NCBI GenBank assembly: GCA_041656115.1
Contig: JBBAED010000002.1
Coordinates: forward strand, 1-64,000
Source of the DNA: Dehalococcoidales bacterium
Lineage (GTDB): Bacteria > Chloroflexota > Dehalococcoidia > Dehalococcoidales > UBA5627
Reading direction: 5' to 3'
Length of the DNA stretch: 64,000 bases
Both the position numbers and the translations under genes were made by a program. The notes beneath the pieces were generated by a model. That model was not told the DNA's origin. It did not search any database and saw only the letters and a list, made by a program, of their open reading frames with translations. The stretch's first letter is position 1; each line of letters starts with the position of its first letter. Positions 61,045 to 64,000 of this stretch are shown here, piece after piece.

Positions 61045-62085
61045 TTGGGAGGGGCTAAAATAGAACGCGTTGTATCCGGTAAATTCAATAATGAAGACTC
61101 GCCTTTAGATAACAGTCTGAGGCCCAGACATTTTGATGATTTTATCGGCCAATCCAGAGTCAGGGAAAACTTAAGTATTGCAATAGAGGCCGCCAAAGGA
61201 AGGGGCGAGGCCTTGGATCATGTTTTGTTATACGGACCGCCCGGATTAGGAAAAACAACACTGGCTAATATTATTGCTATTGAAATGGGGGTTAACCTCC
61301 GTATTACTTCCGGCCCGGCAATTGAACGAACCGGTGATTTAGCAGCCATTCTAACCAATATACAAAGCCACGATATCCTCTTTATTGATGAAATACATCG
61401 CCTTAGCAGGGTTGTGGAAGAGATTCTCTATCCTGCCATGGAAGACCGCGCCCTCGATTTAATAATCGGCAAAGGCCCCGGCGCTAAAAGTTTGCGCTTG
61501 AACCTGCCCGATTTTTCTTTAATCGGAGCTACGACGCGTTTTGCCCAACTGAGCTCCCCATTAAGAGACCGATTCGGTTCGGTATATCGTCTTGATTTTT
61601 ATGATATTAAAGATATTGAAGAAATCCTAAAACGTTCCGCTAAAATTCTTGGAATGAAAGCCGATCCCGACGGCCTATACGAAATTGCCTGCCGTTCACG
61701 CGGAACCCCAAGAATAGCCAATCGTTTGTTAAAACGAGTCAGGGATTACGCGCAGGTAAAAGGTGACGGTAATGCCACGGCGGAAATGGCAAACGAAGCG
61801 CTTGCAATGTTAGAAGTCGATAACATGGGGCTGGACGACGTCGATAACAAAGTTCTGCATACCATTATCAATAAGTTTAACGGGGGGCCGGTAGGAATCG
61901 AAACTATCGCCGCATCCATCAGCGAAGAAGCCGACACCATTATGGATGTCTATGAACCGTATTTAATGCAGTTGGGCTTTTTAGAAAGAACCCCGCGCGG
62001 CAGGGTCGCCACTCCTCTCGCTTACCAACACCTCGGAATACCTTTTAACGAGCGGCAAAAACCCCCGCAACAACCCTTGTTTTGA
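61045..62085 (+). CDS. ruvB: Holliday junction branch migration ATPase RuvB
   Basis: This 346-residue AAA+ motor drives branch migration with RuvA. RPRHFDDFIGQ opens the conserved part. Walker A is at 64-71 (GPPGLGKT), Walker B is FIDEIHRL, sensor 1 is GATTR and the C-terminal winged helix ends with GRVATPLAYQHLG. The start is uncertain. A TTG at 61045 has only aagg 10 bases upstream. A much better gggagggg lies inside the frame, five bases before an in-frame ATA at 61060, and no ATG or GTG is available. Other ruv genes are not adjacent. Confidence 0.95.
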   Translation: MGGAKIERVVSGKFNNEDSPLDNSLRPRHFDDFIGQSRVRENLSIAIEAAKGRGEALDHVLLYGPPGLGKTTLANIIAIEMGVNLRITSGPAIERTGDLAAILTNIQSHDILFIDEIHRLSRVVEEILYPAMEDRALDLIIGKGPGAKSLRLNLPDFSLIGATTRFAQLSSPLRDRFGSVYRLDFYDIKDIEEILKRSAKILGMKADPDGLYEIACRSRGTPRIANRLLKRVRDYAQVKGDGNATAEMANEALAMLEVDNMGLDDVDNKVLHTIINKFNGGPVGIETIAASISEEADTIMDVYEPYLMQLGFLERTPRGRVATPLAYQHLGIPFNERQKPPQQPLF

Positions 62086-62086
62086 T

Positions 62087-62635
62087 ATGAAAAAAAGTAT
62101 TTTAATCCATTGCTGTTGTGCTCATTGCACCGCTTATACCGTCCAATACTGGCAAGAACAAGGCTACGATGTTACCGCACTTTGGTATAACCCCAACATT
62201 CATCCGTATATGGAGCACCAATATCGGCTTGAAGCAATGGAAACCCTTGCCAAAAACTTAAACTTTAAATTGATAGTGGTTGAAGGTTATGATTTTGTTG
62301 AATATTTCAGGCGGGTAGTAGGGCATGAGACCGAAAGATGCGGTCTGTGTTTTGATATGCGGTTAAGTAAAACCGTTGAAACGGCAACCGAACTGGGAAT
62401 CAATTATTTTACTTCGACATTACTGATAAGCCACCAACAAAAACACGACCTGTTAAAAGAAATGTGCGAAAAGTTGTCTCAAGATTCCAAAAGCACTTTT
62501 TTATATGCCGATTTAAGAAAGCGTTACTCCGACAGCCGCCGCATTACCAAACCGATGGATTTATACCGTCAACAATATTGCGGATGTGTCTATTCCGAAT
62601 GGGAGCGTTATACCAATCAAAAAATTAAAGAGTAA
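62087..62635 (+). CDS. queH: Epoxyqueuosine reductase QueH
   Basis: This 182-residue protein of the QueH (former DUF208) family catalyses the last step of queuosine synthesis in tRNA, the reduction of epoxyqueuosine. The metal-binding residues are visible: IHCCCAHCT (Cys9-11, Cys14), ERCGLCFDMRL (Cys85 and Cys88) and YCGCVYSEWER (about Cys165 and Cys167). It is the B12-independent, Fe-S alternative to QueG, suited to anaerobes. It begins one base after the ruvB stop. Confidence 0.95.
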   Translation: MKKSILIHCCCAHCTAYTVQYWQEQGYDVTALWYNPNIHPYMEHQYRLEAMETLAKNLNFKLIVVEGYDFVEYFRRVVGHETERCGLCFDMRLSKTVETATELGINYFTSTLLISHQQKHDLLKEMCEKLSQDSKSTFLYADLRKRYSDSRRITKPMDLYRQQYCGCVYSEWERYTNQKIKE

Positions 62636-62716
62636 GCTTTACCCTTATCGGCTTATTAGCTACTCTCCGACACCTCGCTGTGTTAAAATTATGTATCAAA
62701 TTTACAGAGGCGTAAA

Positions 62717-63286
62717 TTGGCTTATTACGTAAGGGCGATGACCCGAAATGATATAACAGCGGTAAACGAATTGGATCGTGAAGTTTTCCCCGATATAAGA
62801 AATTCCACCAATTTTCAAAGCGAGTTGGAAAACTTTCTTGCGCGTTATATCGTAATTTTTGAAACTGATTCGGCGGAAAATAAAAACCGGGATGCGGATA
62901 AACTTATCGGATATGCCGGGCTGTGGTTAATGGTCAGTGAAGCCCACGTTGTTAATATTGCCGTTAGCAATAACCGCCGCAGGAACGGAGCGGGGGAGCT
63001 GTTGCTAATTGCTTTAATTGAGCTTGCACTTCAAATGAATTGCAATATGATAACTTTAGAGGTAAGAGTTTCTAATATAACTGCGCAAAAACTTTACGAA
63101 AAATGCGGATTTATCCCCATGGGAATCCGTAAAGGGTATTATAACGACAATAACGAAGACGGGATTATAATGACAATCGAAAACATAAACAGTAATGTTT
63201 TCGGTGAAAATTTTAAAAAGCTTAAAGAAAATTATCGTAAAAAACGAGGGCCAATCAAAATAGACCTGGCTGCCCTCGCTTCTTAA
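62717..63286 (+). CDS. rimI: GNAT N-acetyltransferase, ribosomal-protein alanine acetyltransferase type (RimI)
   Basis: This 189-residue GNAT protein has the RimI-like acetyl-CoA loop NNRRRNGAGELLL and the typical LEVRVSNITAQKLYEKCGF, followed by RKGYYNDNNEDGIIM. RimI acetylates the N-terminal Ala of ribosomal protein S18. I choose a TTG start at 62717, since cagagg lies six bases before it. A basic C-terminal extension of about 35 residues (FKKLKENYRKKRGP) exceeds the usual RimI length of about 150. Confidence 0.85.
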   Translation: MAYYVRAMTRNDITAVNELDREVFPDIRNSTNFQSELENFLARYIVIFETDSAENKNRDADKLIGYAGLWLMVSEAHVVNIAVSNNRRRNGAGELLLIALIELALQMNCNMITLEVRVSNITAQKLYEKCGFIPMGIRKGYYNDNNEDGIIMTIENINSNVFGENFKKLKENYRKKRGPIKIDLAALAS

Positions 63287-63366
63287 ATCACACACGAAAT
63301 GCCGATTAAACAGCAGTTACCGGCTGCGGATTTACGCGGATAATTTAATAATTGGAACAGCTGCTA

Positions 63367-63585
63367 TTAGCGGCGGGTAAATTTTTTCTTGAGTTCTTCG
63401 ATTTCTTTGAATTTCTCAAATTCTTCTTCGCTAAGCGGTTCTATTGATGAGACTTCTCCGCTGTTGATGTTTATCATATAGAGTGCACGGCACTTCCAAC
63501 AGCGATAGGGTCCTTTATATTCTTGCTCCAAAAGGGAAATACTGCCTTCACTCTCACACGCCGGACACTTAATTTTAATTGCCAT
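63367..63585 (-). CDS. Small zinc-ribbon protein
   Basis: This 72-residue protein begins MAIKIKCPACESEG and has two CxxC pairs (CPAC, CWKC), a clear zinc ribbon, followed by a charged helix EEEFEKFKEIEELKKKF. I take the ATG at 63585, which has gaggagg eight bases upstream. A further ATG 14 codons earlier adds sequence that overlaps this ribosome site. The function is unknown. Confidence 0.8.
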   Translation of the reverse strand: MAIKIKCPACESEGSISLLEQEYKGPYRCWKCRALYMININSGEVSSIEPLSEEEFEKFKEIEELKKKFTRR

Positions 63586-63635
63586 CCTGTTTGCCTCCTC
63601 CAATTTCAATAATCCGATTATCCTCAACCGGCTTT

Positions 63636-64000
63636 TTAATCATTCTTTTTTATAACTAAACAAATATTTCGCGAAAAATACTTAACGGGGAACCTATATC
63701 TTTTTTCCGGAAACACTTTTATAACCTTAAAACCGGCATTTTCCGCAAGCCGCCTAGCTTCATTATAAGAAAATAGGTGGTAATATCTTAAAAGGACATT
63801 ATTTTTTTCTTTCCAAGGTATTTTAACATCTTTGGGCTTGAACATAAAAGCCGGCTGCCATTTATTCCAAACCGTAATAAAAGCCTCGCCTCCCGGTTTC
63901 AAAACCCTCTTTAATTCGAAAAGCGCTTTTAAGCGTTGATCTTTTCCTCGTATATGGTGATAAGTGGCAACCGCAATCGCCCAATCAAAAGAATTATCGC
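63636..64000 (-). CDS. Class I SAM-dependent methyltransferase (5' partial)
   Basis: The frame stays open to the right edge of the window, so the N-terminal half is outside. The visible 120 or so residues begin with DNSFDWAIAVATYHHI and continue LFELKRVLKPGGEAFITVWNKW, which are motifs IV-VI of a class I methyltransferase. The C-terminus YHLFSYNEARRLAENAGFKV resembles Trm9/ALKBH8-type tRNA methyltransferases. An internal TTG at 63902 is not the start, because conserved sequence precedes it. It is encoded just upstream of the zinc-ribbon gene's transcript direction but ends independently. Confidence 0.8.
   Translation of the reverse strand, partial: DNSFDWAIAVATYHHIRGKDQRLKALFELKRVLKPGGEAFITVWNKWQPAFMFKPKDVKIPWKEKNNVLLRYYHLFSYNEARRLAENAGFKVIKVFPEKRYRFPVKYFSRNICLVIKKND

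Noticed and set aside
63636..63902. Complete small methyltransferase starting at 63902
   Set aside because: The start would be TTG inside conserved motif sequence. The frame continues to the window edge.

Overview
The window looks like chromosomal DNA of a strictly anaerobic member of the Chloroflexota, most likely class Dehalococcoidia. The clues are a fused mannosyl-3-phosphoglycerate synthase/phosphatase of the mgsD type known from Dehalococcoides, a housekeeping block (eno, pth, ligA, serA, tyrS, ribF, rpoB, rpoC, ruvB, queH) whose order I recall from that class, many CoA ligases and uptake systems for organic acids, and a soluble NuoEFG-type module. Taxonomy is inferred from gene content and was not tested. 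G+C is moderate by eye. I saw no rRNA, tRNA or CRISPR array.

Bases 1-14650 are an acid uptake and activation region. A TRAP transporter (dctP is cut by the left edge, then dctQ and dctM), an acyl-CoA ligase, a flavin reductase, a small Cys protein and livG read rightward. Facing them is a leftward operon of an acyl-CoA ligase, livH, livM, livK, livF and a PaaK-like protein. The liv ABC transporter is therefore split over two strands, with 830 bp of dispersed repeats between its ATPase genes. The leftward operon starts with a good promoter, a candidate 31-residue leader peptide and an intrinsic terminator just before the first gene, which looks like transcription attenuation.

Bases 14757-16610 hold a cyclophilin, a stand-alone Smr protein and two unrecognised beta-rich proteins that may be virion- or surface-like.

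Bases 16690-33722 are one long leftward surface-glycan operon of 17 genes. Its first genes are hddC, hddA, gmhA and gmhB, the complete route to GDP-D-glycero-alpha-D-manno-heptose, followed by a transaldolase that could supply or remodel sedoheptulose 7-phosphate. After these come glycosyltransferases, two Gfo/Idh/MocA oxidoreductases, two SDR epimerase/dehydratases, a nucleotide-sugar dehydrogenase that lacks the catalytic Cys, two methyltransferases, an unknown TIM-barrel-like enzyme and a polytopic GT-C-like protein.

Bases 33832-36900 encode a NuoE/F/G-like NAD(H) module. Its E subunit carries an RnfC-like double [4Fe-4S] domain, while its F subunit lacks the usual C-terminal ferredoxin domain. 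mgsD (compatible solute mannosylglycerate) follows on the + strand, from a divergent promoter region.

Bases 39546-63286 are mostly housekeeping genes: gap, an orphan HgdB-family protein, eno, a LOG-like protein, pth, ligA, a DUF1015 protein, serA with a class V aminotransferase, tyrS, ribF, rpoB-rpoC, ruvB-queH and rimI. Clear promoters and hairpins separate the blocks. The window ends with a zinc-ribbon protein and a methyltransferase cut by the right edge.
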